DNA from: JAPOXR01 sp964291445 | Lineage (GTDB): Bacteria; Pseudomonadota; Alphaproteobacteria; Rhodobacterales; Rhodobacteraceae | Reading direction: 5' to 3' | DNA: 64,000 nt | Assembly (NCBI GenBank): GCA_964291445.2 | Contig: OZ219864.1 | Span: 372,001-436,000 of the forward strand | Notes under the pieces: generated by a model | What the model was told of the DNA's origin: nothing | Seen by the model: the letters and a program-made list of their open reading frames with translations, nothing else | Databases searched by the model: none | Shown: positions 27,497 to 36,814 of the stretch, in pieces | Position numbering within the stretch: the first letter of the stretch is position 1 | Layout: each line of letters begins with the position of its first letter | Translations under genes and position numbers: made by a program

Positions 27497-28726
27497 CTAT
27501 TGTCGGCGCAGTAGCACGATCCGGTTGGTATTGGTGCCTTTCGACCGGTTGGTAACGCCCCAGCAATTGGCGGTCTTGGTAAATTCCTGGTCATTGACAA
27601 TGACGCCAACTCGCTGGAAGGGCAGCTGTTCTGCCGCCTTCCAGACCAGTTTCTCGAGCAGCACCCGGCCCCGGCGAACCTCGCCGACCTCGAAGGCTAC
27701 CCAACCGCCAGGCCGCAGGATGCGGGCCTGTTCGGCCAGGACCGATGCCACCATCGCCGTCCAGTCCTCCTCGTCCCGGTGCATCGACAGCTCCACCATT
27801 GTCGGGTCGATGCCGGCAAACCAGCAGCGCAGCCAGTTGTCGGCGGCATACTGGACGATGTCGAGGAATGGCGGCGAGGTCACCACCAGGTCGATCGAGG
27901 CATCCCCGATCCCCGGCGTGTCCCAGGCCAGTCCGGTGAACAGCCGGTGGGCGGCGGGTGGCGAGACCTGGCCGCTGCGCAGCAGAGAGGCGGTCTTGCG
28001 GAGAATAAGCCCGGCCACGTCTTTCTCGGGCGGCGAGATGCCAAGCTTGCGGTTGATGGCGCGCTGCGAACTGATCGACACCGCCTGGTTTGGCGGCATC
28101 GAACGCCCGGAAAAGAACCCCGGGGAGTGACCTGAAAGGCGGTTCAGCGCCACCATCCGGATCCAGTCGGCGACCGGGTCGGTGGCATCGCCGTCGAGCG
28201 GCACCCTCTCGCCGAGCCAGCGCCGCAGCGCCTCCAGTTGGCGGAGCGTCGCCGGATGGTAGAATACCAACAGCTCCTCGTCATCGATCTCGCCGCCCCG
28301 CCAGTCGACCTCTCGCAGCGCCGCCGCAACATCCTCCGGGCAGATCGGCCCGAGACGCGGGCGGGTGAGCAGCACCGAGAGCGGATTGATGTCATTGCCG
28401 AGGCACCGCCGCCCGGCGAGCGCGGCCTCGATCGGGGTGGTGCCCCTTCCCATGAAGGGATCATGCACGGACCCGCCTGGCCTGGTCAGGCGGGCGATGA
28501 AGAATGCCGGCAGCTGCGCCTTGAAACATGCCCGGTAGGAAATCTCGTGGATCGAATGCGACCGGCGCTGGCCCGATGTCCAGAACTCGTTCACGTGATA
28601 GGTGATGCCGTCGGCCTCTTCGGTCACCGTTTGCCGGCCGAACTCCTCGAACCGGCCGATACTATCCACGAAGCCGGTTGCGGTCTGGTGGTATTCCGGG
28701 GCGGGGAATAGGAAGTGCTGTTCCAT
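27497..28726 (-). CDS. DNA methyltransferase (N6-adenine or N4-cytosine type)
   Basis: A 409-residue protein with the SAM motif HDPFMGRGTTPIEAALAG (I), the following LGNDINPLSVLLTRPR, and the catalytic TSPPFLDIV (IV). Motif I precedes motif IV by about 190 residues, so the target recognition part probably lies between them or at the C-terminus. PF in place of the common PY is allowed in N4/N6 enzymes. No restriction endonuclease gene is adjacent, so this is an orphan or solitary methylase. ATGs at 28732 and 28726 are both usable. The gene starts 26 bases from the right end of the insertion sequence at its 3' side. Confidence 0.85.
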   Translation of the reverse strand: MEQHFLFPAPEYHQTATGFVDSIGRFEEFGRQTVTEEADGITYHVNEFWTSGQRRSHSIHEISYRACFKAQLPAFFIARLTRPGGSVHDPFMGRGTTPIEAALAGRRCLGNDINPLSVLLTRPRLGPICPEDVAAALREVDWRGGEIDDEELLVFYHPATLRQLEALRRWLGERVPLDGDATDPVADWIRMVALNRLSGHSPGFFSGRSMPPNQAVSISSQRAINRKLGISPPEKDVAGLILRKTASLLRSGQVSPPAAHRLFTGLAWDTPGIGDASIDLVVTSPPFLDIVQYAADNWLRCWFAGIDPTMVELSMHRDEEDWTAMVASVLAEQARILRPGGWVAFEVGEVRRGRVLLEKLVWKAAEQLPFQRVGVIVNDQEFTKTANCWGVTNRSKGTNTNRIVLLRRQ

Positions 28727-28886
28727 TGGCATCCGCAGCTGCGCCGGTGCCAGGCATAGGAGATTCCGTGACCGGTCGCCAGCGCAGCTTGAAGATGCGG
28801 GCCCACCGCCATACTGTCCTGCACCAGGCGGCAGGATTTCCGGTCGTGCTGCCGGCGCTCTCCGCCATGGGAGGCATGAGTTCAGG

Positions 28887-30227
28887 GTGGCACGACATAC
28901 CACAACCGGCAGGCGAGTCTGGGGCTGGATGTTCTTCGACTGGGCCAGCCAACCCTATTTGACCCTGTTGCTGACCTTCATCTTCGGCCCCTATTTCACC
29001 TCGGCCATCGTCACCGACAGCGTGCGCGGCCAGGAATACTGGGGGTGGATGCTGGCGGTTGTGGGCGTGCTGGTCGCCCTGCTGGCGCCCCTGCTTGGCT
29101 CGATTGCCGATGCCACCGGCACACGGCTGCGCTGGGTTGCCGCCTTCTCGCTCGTCCATGCCGTTGCTGCCTGGTCGCTGTGGTGGGCACTACCCGCATC
29201 GCCACATGTCGCATGGATCCTGGTGGCATTCGGCGGCGGCCTGCTGGCGGTCGAATTTTCCACCATTTTCACCAACGCCATGTTGCCCGGTCTCGGCAAC
29301 CGGTCGCAGATCGGCGTCATTTCGGGCTCCGGATGGGCATTCGGATATGCCGGGGGGTTGCTGGCATTGCTGCTGGTTCTGGCCTTCCTGGCCGAAAACG
29401 AGTCCGGGGTGACGCTGCTCGGAGCCGAACCGATTCTCGGCCTCGACCCTTCGTTGCGCGAGGGAACCCGCGCCGTCGGCCCCTTCGTGGCGATCTGGTA
29501 CCTGGCATTCATGCTGCCCTTTTTCCTCTGGGTCAGGGAAGGGCCGGCCGAGACCGGGCAGAATGCCATCTCCGGGCTAATCACCACCATCAGGGCCCTG
29601 CCGAGGCAGCGCAGCCTGCTCGCCTTTCTTCTCTCCTCCATGTTCTATCGGGATGCGCTGAACGGACTCTACGCCTTCGGCGGCATCTATGCCGCCGGGG
29701 TGCTGGGCTGGTCGATCGTCGATATCGGCGTCTTCGGCACCGTCTCGCTGGTATTCGGCGCGGTATTCTCCTGGCTTGGCGGATTTGCCGACCGGCGGTT
29801 CGGTCCGGCGAAGGTCATCATCTTCTGCATTGCCCTGCTGGCCTTTGCCTGTGCGGTCATCCTGTCCACCTCCCGCGAGGCCGTGTTCTTCATCCCGGTG
29901 GCGGTCGATTCGCCGCTCGCCGACCGGGTATTCCTGGCCTGTGGCTGCCTGATCGGGGCCGGCGGCGGCATCCTGCAGGCGGCATCCCGAACCATGATGG
30001 TGGTCCAGGCCAATCCGCGGCGAATGACCGAGGCATTCGGCCTCTACGCGTTGTCCGGCAAGGCAACGGCGTTCCTGGCGCCGATGCTCGTGGCCATCGC
30101 CACCGGCGTGTTCGATGACCAGCGAATCGGCGCAATGCCGTTGATTTTGCTGTTTCTTGCAGGCATTCTGTTGATGTACATGGTTGATCCGGAAGGATAC
30201 AAGGATGATCGGCAAGACCATTCCTGA
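28887..30227 (+). CDS. MFS permease of the UMF1/Atg22-like family
   Basis: A 446-residue inner-membrane protein with about 12 hydrophobic segments. WMFFDWASQPYLTLLLTFIF near the N-terminus and the DATGTRLRW loop are typical of UMF1-type permeases; AFGLYALSGKATAFLAPM lies in the last third. The substrate is unknown. I start at GTG 28887, which places the conserved DWA motif near residue 18; the open frame upstream shows no conserved sequence. Its 3' end overlaps mepA by 23 bases. Confidence 0.8.
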   Translation: MARHTTTGRRVWGWMFFDWASQPYLTLLLTFIFGPYFTSAIVTDSVRGQEYWGWMLAVVGVLVALLAPLLGSIADATGTRLRWVAAFSLVHAVAAWSLWWALPASPHVAWILVAFGGGLLAVEFSTIFTNAMLPGLGNRSQIGVISGSGWAFGYAGGLLALLLVLAFLAENESGVTLLGAEPILGLDPSLREGTRAVGPFVAIWYLAFMLPFFLWVREGPAETGQNAISGLITTIRALPRQRSLLAFLLSSMFYRDALNGLYAFGGIYAAGVLGWSIVDIGVFGTVSLVFGAVFSWLGGFADRRFGPAKVIIFCIALLAFACAVILSTSREAVFFIPVAVDSPLADRVFLACGCLIGAGGGILQAASRTMMVVQANPRRMTEAFGLYALSGKATAFLAPMLVAIATGVFDDQRIGAMPLILLFLAGILLMYMVDPEGYKDDRQDHS

Positions 30228-31116
30228 ACTGGCGCGACTGGCTGCCGTATTGGGCATGTTGCTGGCCGCCCTGGCATCGCCGTCGGCGGCGGATGCTCCG
30301 AAGGCCAACCAGCTCTTCGGTTCGCTGGCCGGCCCGTCATCGCAGACAACCGGCGCCATCGGCAGCTATGCCAGGGGATGCCTGGCCGGTGGCATCGCGT
30401 TGCCGGAGACCGGCCCGACCTGGCAGGCCATGCGGCTGGACCGCAACCGCAACTGGGGCCATCCGGTGCTGATCGACTATTTGATCAATCTGAGCCGCGA
30501 GGCCCGCGATCTCGGCTGGAAGGGTCTCTATGTCGGCGATTTGTCACAACCACGGGGAGGGCCGATGACTTCCGGACACCGTTCGCACCAGATTGGCCTT
30601 GATGCCGATATCTGGATGCTGCCACCGGATGATCTTGGACTCTCCCGCCGGGAGCGGGAGGACATCTCCTCGATCTCGGTCCGGACCAACGACCAGACAG
30701 GCGTGAGTGACAACTGGACCGACGCGCATATGCAGGTGTTGAAGGCGGCGGCCAGCCATCCGCAGGTCGACCGCATCTTCGTGGCCGCGGCCGTCAAGAT
30801 CGAGATGTGCGAGAGGGCCGGAGATGACCGCGCCTGGTTGCAGAAGATCCGTCCCCTTTACGGCCACAACTATCATTTTCACGTGCGGCTGAAATGTCCC
30901 CCGGACTCGCCGGGTTGCGTGACGCAGACACCGACCGTTGCCGAATTGTCCAAAGGCGGAGATGGCTGCGATGCCACGCTGCGCTGGTGGGTCACCGACT
31001 ACCTCGAGGCCCTGAAGAAGCCTCCGAAGGAGCCGGCAACTCCGAGACGGAGCGTGCGTGACTACACCATGGCCGACCTGCCGGAAGAGTGCATGCAGGT
31101 GCTGGCCTCCGAGTGA
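30205..31116 (+). CDS. mepA: Penicillin-insensitive murein endopeptidase
   Basis: Periplasmic LAS-type metallopeptidase that cuts D-Ala-mDAP cross-links in peptidoglycan. The first 30 residues are a signal peptide (hydrophobic AAVLGMLLAALA, ASPSAADA). Zinc ligands and core are visible: GGPMTSGHRSHQIGLDADIW and, later, YGHNYHFHVRLKCPP. Two Cys-containing loops (SPGC, GGDGC) near the C-terminus may form disulfides. Translation probably couples with the upstream permease because the start lies inside that gene. Sits just before dapD and dapE, which make the mDAP of the same cell wall. Confidence 0.92.
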   Translation: MIGKTIPELARLAAVLGMLLAALASPSAADAPKANQLFGSLAGPSSQTTGAIGSYARGCLAGGIALPETGPTWQAMRLDRNRNWGHPVLIDYLINLSREARDLGWKGLYVGDLSQPRGGPMTSGHRSHQIGLDADIWMLPPDDLGLSRREREDISSISVRTNDQTGVSDNWTDAHMQVLKAAASHPQVDRIFVAAAVKIEMCERAGDDRAWLQKIRPLYGHNYHFHVRLKCPPDSPGCVTQTPTVAELSKGGDGCDATLRWWVTDYLEALKKPPKEPATPRRSVRDYTMADLPEECMQVLASE

Positions 31117-31203
31117 TCGCCAGGCAACGAATTCTCGTTCCATGTTGCAAACATCCCTGCCGCGGGGATAAGGCATCGCGGTTGCAAGACCGAGGAGGCT
31201 GGC

Positions 31204-32028
31204 ATGGACATTTCTGCGCTTGAACGCAGCATCGAGACTGCCTGGGAGGCCCGCGACAGCATAACCCCGCAAACGGACGGCCCGGTCCGCGAGGCTGTCG
31301 AGACGGTGCTGAACGGGCTCGATCAAGGGGTGATCAGGGTCGCCGAGCCAACCGGCGGCGAGTGGGTCGTGAACCAGTGGGCCAAGAAGGCGGTCATGCT
31401 CGGCTTCCGGCTGCGGGACATGGAGGCACAGCCGGGCGGGCCGCAGGGAACAACCTGGTGGGACAAGGTCGACTCCAAGTTTCACGGCTGGAGTTCGGAG
31501 GATTGGCGAAAGGCGGGTTTCCGGGCGGTGCCGAACTGCATCGTCAGGCACTCCGCCTATATCGCCCCCGGCGTCGTCCTCATGCCGTCATTCGTCAATC
31601 TCGGGGCCCATGTCGGCGAGGGCACCATGGTCGATACCTGGGCGACGGTCGGCTCCTGTGCGCAGATCGGCCGCAACGTCCATTTGTCCGGCGGCGCCGG
31701 GATCGGCGGGGTGCTGGAGCCCATGCAGGCTGGTCCCACCGTCATCGAGGATGACTGTTTCATCGGTGCCCGCTCGGAGGTGGTCGAAGGCGTCATCGTC
31801 CGGCAGGGCTCGGTGCTCGGCATGGGCGTCTATATTGGCCAGTCGACAAAAATTTTCGACCGGGCCACCGGCGAGACCCATTACGGCGAGGTGCCGCCCT
31901 ATTCGGTCGTGGTTGCCGGCTCGCTTCCATCTTCGAATGGCGTCAATCTCTATTGCGCCGTCATCGTCAAACGCGTTGATGCCCGGACCCGCAGCAAGGT
32001 TGGAATCAACGAATTGCTGCGTGACTGA
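31204..32028 (+). CDS. dapD: 2,3,4,5-tetrahydropyridine-2,6-dicarboxylate N-succinyltransferase
   Basis: Transfers succinyl from succinyl-CoA in the mDAP/lysine pathway. The 274-residue protein shows the left-handed beta-helix hexapeptide repeats (VVLMPSFVNLGAHVGEG, GTMVDTWATVGSCAQIG, HLSGGAGIGGVLEP) and the MGVYIGQSTKI segment near the end. A ribosome site (GAGGAGG-like, 31191-31197) precedes the ATG. dapE follows after 38 bases. Confidence 0.96.
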   Translation: MDISALERSIETAWEARDSITPQTDGPVREAVETVLNGLDQGVIRVAEPTGGEWVVNQWAKKAVMLGFRLRDMEAQPGGPQGTTWWDKVDSKFHGWSSEDWRKAGFRAVPNCIVRHSAYIAPGVVLMPSFVNLGAHVGEGTMVDTWATVGSCAQIGRNVHLSGGAGIGGVLEPMQAGPTVIEDDCFIGARSEVVEGVIVRQGSVLGMGVYIGQSTKIFDRATGETHYGEVPPYSVVVAGSLPSSNGVNLYCAVIVKRVDARTRSKVGINELLRD

Positions 32029-32066
32029 TCGGTGCATGCCGTACGGTGCATGAGGGCCGGCCGGTC

Positions 32067-33209
32067 ATGAATTCGGTGATCGATCCGGTCGAACTGACTG
32101 CTGCACTGGTCAGGTGCCCGTCGGTGACACCGGCGGAGGGCGGCGCCATCACCCTGTTGCAGGATCTGCTGCAGGCGGCGGGGTTTGCCTGCACGCGCAT
32201 CGAGCGCGGCGGGATTTCCAATCTCTTTGCCCGGTGGGAGGCTGCCGGCCCGACCTTTGGCTTCAATGGCCATACCGATGTCGTTCCGCCCGGCGACCCG
32301 GCCGACTGGACCGTCGATCCCTTCGGGGCGGTGATCCGCGACGGCATGCTATGGGGGCGCGGGGCTGCCGACATGAAATCCGCGGTTGCCGCGTTCACGG
32401 TGGCGGCGATCGAGTTCTCGCGCCAGTTCCCCGGTCGCGGCTCGATCGTGCTGACGATAACCGGCGACGAGGAAAAGGATGCCCGTGACGGCACGGCGGC
32501 GATTCTCGACTGGATGGACGAGAATGGCCAGCGGATGGATGTCTGCCTGGTCGGCGAGCCGACGAGTCGGGGCGAGTTCGGCAGCGCCATGAAGATCGGC
32601 CGCCGCGGCTCCTACCTGGCGGCCATCCGGCTTGACGGGATCCAGGGGCATTCGGCTTATCCGGAGCTGGCAAGGAACCCGGTTGCGGCCATGGCCAGGC
32701 TGGTCGATCGCATTGCCTCGACCGGCATCGACGACGGAACTGCCGATTTCGATCCCTCCAGCGTATCGGTGGTCACCATTGAAACCGGCAATCCGGCCAG
32801 CAACGTGATCCCGGCCAGTTGCGAGTCGGTGGTCAATATCCGTTTCAATGACGCCCATGACCAGGACTCGCTGATTGCCTGGCTGCAATCCGAAACAGGC
32901 AAGGTGGAGAATGAATTCGGCGTGCGAGCCTCGATCAACCCGACCCTTACCGGCGATTGCTTCGTGACCCGGCCCGGTCCATTGACCGAGCTGGTGGCGG
33001 GGGCAGTCGAGGCACAGACCGGCCGGCCGCCGGAATTGTCGACCTCCGGTGGCACCTCCGATGCCCGGTTCATTCGCAGCCACTGCCCGGTGGTCGAGTT
33101 CGGACTGGTCGGTGACACCATTCACCAGGTTGACGAACGGGTCAGTCTTGACGAGATCGTTGCCCTGAAGGAGGTCTATTTCAGGATCCTTGATGGCTAT
33201 CTCGACTGA
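32067..33209 (+). CDS. dapE: Succinyl-diaminopimelate desuccinylase
   Basis: Zinc/cobalt peptidase of the M20 family that removes the succinyl group in mDAP synthesis. Metal-site blocks are clear: GFNGHTDVVPPGD, WGRGAADMKSAVA, TGDEEKDARDGT, CLVGEPTS and, at the end, STSGGTSDARFIRSHCPVVE. Start set at ATG 32067 (MNSVIDP, 380 residues); an ATG at 32046 would add seven residues. Its 3' end overlaps the next gene by 17 bases. Confidence 0.95.
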   Translation: MNSVIDPVELTAALVRCPSVTPAEGGAITLLQDLLQAAGFACTRIERGGISNLFARWEAAGPTFGFNGHTDVVPPGDPADWTVDPFGAVIRDGMLWGRGAADMKSAVAAFTVAAIEFSRQFPGRGSIVLTITGDEEKDARDGTAAILDWMDENGQRMDVCLVGEPTSRGEFGSAMKIGRRGSYLAAIRLDGIQGHSAYPELARNPVAAMARLVDRIASTGIDDGTADFDPSSVSVVTIETGNPASNVIPASCESVVNIRFNDAHDQDSLIAWLQSETGKVENEFGVRASINPTLTGDCFVTRPGPLTELVAGAVEAQTGRPPELSTSGGTSDARFIRSHCPVVEFGLVGDTIHQVDERVSLDEIVALKEVYFRILDGYLD

Positions 33210-33843
33210 CGCCGTCGGCAGACCCTGGCTTGTCATATTCGTGAAGGAGCCCCGGCCTGGTCGGGTCAAGTCGCGCCTTGCCCGCGATCTCGGAACGGTG
33301 GGGGCTGCATCATGGTACCGAACTCACTGCCGCCGGCTGCTGCGCCTCGTCGGGCATGACGGGCGCTGGACCACGGCGCTGGCAGTGACACCGGATCGGG
33401 AAGGGTTGGAGAGCCGGTTCTGGCCGCCAGGGATCATGCGGATGCCGCAGGGCGAGGGCGATCTGGGTGCCCGGATGGCCGGGCTCATGCGACGCCTGCC
33501 ACCCGGTCCGGCGGCCATAATCGGCTCCGATATTCCCGGAGTCAGGCCGTCCCACATCATGCGGGCATTTCGGCTCCTTGGCCGACACGACGCGGTATTC
33601 GGCCCGTCACCGGATGGTGGCTACTGGCTGGTTGGAATGCGCCGGCGGCGAAGACTCCCAATCGGCGCCTTTCGCAACGTGCGCTGGTCAGGCGAACATG
33701 CGCTGGCAGATTCCTGCAACTCCCTGCCTGGTCATGCGATCGGGCATTGCGACACACTGCGGGATGTCGACACCGCCGCCGACCTGCGAATGTCGACCGG
33801 AGACCGGCGCTACACCGCCTGCCGGCAGCTTTCCTCGATATAG
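33193..33843 (+). CDS. DUF2064 / TIGR04282-type glycosyltransferase-like protein
   Basis: A 216-residue nucleotidyl/glycosyltransferase-fold protein. VIFVKEPRPGRVKSRLARDL is the nucleotide-binding start, GEGDLGARMAGLMRR and IIGSDIPGVRPSHI the next blocks, and FGPSPDGGYWLVGMRR the family hallmark. Related proteins have been tied to arsenosugar or other secondary glycosyl transfer, but the substrate here is open. The start overlaps dapE, and its last 34 bases overlap the 3' end of the convergent aminotransferase gene. Confidence 0.8.
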   Translation: MAISTDAVGRPWLVIFVKEPRPGRVKSRLARDLGTVGAASWYRTHCRRLLRLVGHDGRWTTALAVTPDREGLESRFWPPGIMRMPQGEGDLGARMAGLMRRLPPGPAAIIGSDIPGVRPSHIMRAFRLLGRHDAVFGPSPDGGYWLVGMRRRRRLPIGAFRNVRWSGEHALADSCNSLPGHAIGHCDTLRDVDTAADLRMSTGDRRYTACRQLSSI

Positions 33844-34667
33844 ATCTCCCGCAGCCTGGCCGCGATCGGCCCGGGACGGCCCGACCCGATCGGTTTGCCA
33901 TCGATCGAGACCACCGGAAGCACGTAATTCGATGCCGAGGTGATGAAGGCTTCGCTGGCTGCCGCCGCCTCGTCAGCGGTGAAGGCCCGTTCCTCGACCT
34001 TCATCTGCGCTTCTTCGGCAAAGCGCAGCACCGCGGCCCTGGTGATTCCATGGAGGATGTCATGGGAGAGTTGGCGGGTCACGATGACCCCCTCGGCGGT
34101 CACGATGAAAGCGTTGTTGGACGTCCCTTCCGTCACCTCGCCATCCTCGACCAGCCAGGCATCATCGGCGCCGGCCCTGCCAGCTTCCATCTTGGCCATT
34201 GACGGGTACAGCAGCTGAACGGTCTTGATGTCCCGGCGGTGCCACCTGAGATCGTCTGCCGTGACCACGGTGATGCCCTTGGCCGGATCCTTCGGCTTCA
34301 ACTGCTCCCTGGTCTGGGTGAACAGCACGATGGTCGGGCTGACCTCGTCTCCGGGATAGGCAAAGCTCCGGTCGGCGGCGCCGCGGGAGATTTGCAGGTA
34401 GACAATCCCCTCGACAACATTGTTGATGTCCACCAGCTTGCGGTGAATCCCGAGTAGCTGCCCGCGATCGACCTCGAAGCCGATCTCAAGGATGCCGAGC
34501 GACCGCTCCAGCCGGGTCATGTGACCGGGAAAATCCAGCAATTTGCCACCATGCACCGAGGTCACCTCGTAGACGGCATCGGCAAACAGGAATCCCCTGT
34601 CGAAAATGGAAACCCGCGCCTCCTCCTCGGCCATGAATTCGCCATTCAAGTAGACTGTCCGACTCAT
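33810..34667 (-). CDS. dat: D-amino acid aminotransferase (class IV PLP enzyme)
   Basis: A 285-residue fold-type IV aminotransferase. SIFDRGFLFADAVYEV at the N-terminus, the PLP lysine in RDIKTVQLLYPSMAKMEAG, and EVTEGTSNNAFIV are all present. The sequence resembles D-alanine/D-glutamate transaminases more than IlvE. The ATG at 34667 is preceded by a strong AGGAGG. It is the last gene of the group dgcN - dgcA - dat, with 25 bases after dgcA, so it probably feeds or drains the D-glutamate handled by that pair. Confidence 0.88.
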   Translation of the reverse strand: MSRTVYLNGEFMAEEEARVSIFDRGFLFADAVYEVTSVHGGKLLDFPGHMTRLERSLGILEIGFEVDRGQLLGIHRKLVDINNVVEGIVYLQISRGAADRSFAYPGDEVSPTIVLFTQTREQLKPKDPAKGITVVTADDLRWHRRDIKTVQLLYPSMAKMEAGRAGADDAWLVEDGEVTEGTSNNAFIVTAEGVIVTRQLSHDILHGITRAAVLRFAEEAQMKVEERAFTADEAAAASEAFITSASNYVLPVVSIDGKPIGSGRPGPIAARLREIYIEESCRQAV

Positions 34668-34692
34668 CTGCGAACCTCCTTCCGATGCCCCG

Positions 34693-35661
34693 TCATCCCC
34701 ATAAATCCGGCCCCGGAGGATGGATGACATGCCCGTCATACCGGAGCGGCGGATCATGGTCTTCGGCCAGGAACACCGGGCCGTCAAGGTCCACCAAATC
34801 CGCCCCCTGGGCCAGCAGCACCGCCGGCGCCATGGCCAGCGAGGAGCCGATCATGCATCCGACCATGACCCGGTATCCCCTCTCCCGCGCTTCCCGCCGC
34901 AATGCAAGCGCCTCGGTCAGGCCGCCGGTCTTGTCGAGCTTGATGTTCACCACCGTGTAGCCATCCGCCAGCCGGTCCAGCGACCCGCGGTCATGACAGC
35001 TCTCATCGGCACAGATGCCCACCGGTCCCGAATAACCGGACAATGCGTCGTCATCGCCGGCGGGAAAGGGCTGTTCAACCATCTCGACATCGAGCCCGGG
35101 CAGGCTCTGCATGATCTGCCCGAATTGATCCCGATCCCAGCCTTCATTGGCATCGACGATGAGCCTGGCATCACCGGCCCCCTCCCGCACCGCCCGCAAC
35201 CGCTCCAGATCCTCACCGCCATTGCCAAGCTTGACCTTGAGCAGCGGCCACCCGCTATGGCAGGCGGCATCGGCCTTCATCTCCTCGCTGCTGGCCAGCG
35301 ACACCGTGTATGCGGTCGCCAGCTTCCCCGGGGTCTCCAGGCCGGCCAGCTTCCAGACCGGCAGCCCGGTCAGCTTGGCCTCGAGATCCCACAATGCGCA
35401 ATCCACCGCATTCCTGGCTGCACCTGGCGGCAGCAATTCCTGCAGCCGACCACGGTCAAACACTGGCGGCAACCCGTCAATGGCCGCCGCCACCGAGGCC
35501 ACGCTCTCCCCGTAACGTGCATAAGGAACACACTCGCCATGCCCTTCGGCACCGTCCTGGCGGATGGTGACGACAATCACCCTGGCCTCGGTCCGCGACC
35601 CTCTCGAAATGGCAAAGGACCGCCGCAGCTTCAGCCGTCGCTCAGTAACCGAAATCTGCAT
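34693..35661 (-). CDS. dgcA: Enolase-superfamily epimerase, DgcA / dipeptide epimerase type
   Basis: A 322-residue muconate-lactonizing-type enzyme. The acid/base lysines lie in LLKVKLG and in NIKLDKTGG; metal ligands in IVDANEGW, VEQPFP and CADESC; VDLDGP closes the pocket. Homologues were first called L-Ala-D/L-Glu epimerases. In alphaproteobacteria the version next to a DUF1611 protein is described as N-acetyl-D-glutamate racemase (DgcA). The neighbourhood here supports the second reading. Confidence 0.85.
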   Translation of the reverse strand: MQISVTERRLKLRRSFAISRGSRTEARVIVVTIRQDGAEGHGECVPYARYGESVASVAAAIDGLPPVFDRGRLQELLPPGAARNAVDCALWDLEAKLTGLPVWKLAGLETPGKLATAYTVSLASSEEMKADAACHSGWPLLKVKLGNGGEDLERLRAVREGAGDARLIVDANEGWDRDQFGQIMQSLPGLDVEMVEQPFPAGDDDALSGYSGPVGICADESCHDRGSLDRLADGYTVVNIKLDKTGGLTEALALRREARERGYRVMVGCMIGSSLAMAPAVLLAQGADLVDLDGPVFLAEDHDPPLRYDGHVIHPPGPDLWG

Positions 35662-35806
35662 CCGTCACCTGCCAGCCCGGGATCGTTGCAATTCCCGGAG
35701 ATGGGCAGGACCCCCGCCATTGCCGAGAGACCACCCCGTCATGCCGGCTGCACCGCACTTCCTGCGGGCACTGCCCCCGGCCTTCATTCCCGACCGGCCA
35801 GCGATC

Positions 35807-36814
35807 TCAGCCGGCGATCTCGAGCAGTTCGTCGGCCAGCCGGCCAACGCCGAACCTGACCGGATCGGTGGCTGGCAGGCCAAGCTCCCGCTCCACCTTC
35901 CCGACATAGTCGGCCGCTTCCTCCTCACCCATCGCCGAGCTGTTGATCGAGATACCGATCACACGGCAGTCCGGATTGACAATCCGCGCCATCGACAGCG
36001 CCAGCTCGCGAAGCCGGCCCAGTGACGGCATCGGGTAATCCGGCAGCCCCCGCATATGCGGCCTGGATGGCTCATGTGAAAGGATCAGCGCGTCGGGTTG
36101 ACCGCCATGTATGAGTGCCAGGGTCACCCCCGAATACGAGGCATGGAACAGCGAGCCCTGCCCCTCGATCAAATCCCAGTGATCATCGTCATTGGCCGGC
36201 GACAAATGTTCGATGGCGCCGGCCATGAAGTCGGCGACCACCGCGTCGAGCGGTACACCGCTGCCTTCGATCAGAATCCCGGTCTGGCCGGTTGCCCTGA
36301 ATGTTGCCTTCCTGCCGCGCCGGGCCAACTCGCGTTGCAGGGCGAGCGACACATACATCTTGCCGACCGACACATCGGTGCCCACCGCAAGGCAGCGCCG
36401 GCCCGGCCGCCGCCTGCCACTGGCGATCGGATAATCTTCGACGACCCTGCGGACATCATGCAGCGACCGGCCGTGGCGGGCGGCAGCCTCGGCCAGCCTT
36501 GGCTGATCAGACAGGAACTTGTGCAGGCCGCTGGCCAGGTCGAGCCCGGCCTCGAGCGCCTGCTCCAGCACATCGAGCCAGGCATCGGCGATAACGCCGC
36601 CGCGGTTGGCCACGCCGACGACCAGCGTCCCGGCGCCCCGCTCCACCGCCTGCTCAACGGTCAGATCGGCAATGCCCATATCGGCATTGCATCCGGCCAG
36701 CCTCAGCTGGCCCACAACGTCATCCGGGCGCCAGTCGCGGATTCCCTGGGCGACCTTGGCCGCCAGCCTGTCGGGCACATTTCCCAGGAACAAGAGATAC
36801 GGTTTTCGAATCAT
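35807..36814 (-). CDS. dgcN: DUF1611 N-acetyltransferase DgcN
   Basis: A 335-residue protein beginning KPYLLFLGNVPDRLAAKVAQ. It contains a P-loop-like segment (AVGTDVSVGKMYVSLALQ) and conserved GVANRGGVI, GQTGILIEG and LIEGQGSLFHASYSGV blocks. Proteins of this family acetylate D-glutamate so that DgcA can invert it. ATG at 36814 fits the family N-terminus; an upstream ATG at 36823 adds three residues. First gene of the dgcN - dgcA - dat group, with 145 bases before dgcA. Confidence 0.83.
   Translation of the reverse strand: MIRKPYLLFLGNVPDRLAAKVAQGIRDWRPDDVVGQLRLAGCNADMGIADLTVEQAVERGAGTLVVGVANRGGVIADAWLDVLEQALEAGLDLASGLHKFLSDQPRLAEAAARHGRSLHDVRRVVEDYPIASGRRRPGRRCLAVGTDVSVGKMYVSLALQRELARRGRKATFRATGQTGILIEGSGVPLDAVVADFMAGAIEHLSPANDDDHWDLIEGQGSLFHASYSGVTLALIHGGQPDALILSHEPSRPHMRGLPDYPMPSLGRLRELALSMARIVNPDCRVIGISINSSAMGEEEAADYVGKVERELGLPATDPVRFGVGRLADELLEIAG

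Noticed and set aside
28887..28930. ATG inside MFFDWAS as the start of the UMF1-type permease
   Set aside because: It would cut into the conserved first segment; the GTG at 28887 leaves a normal N-terminus.
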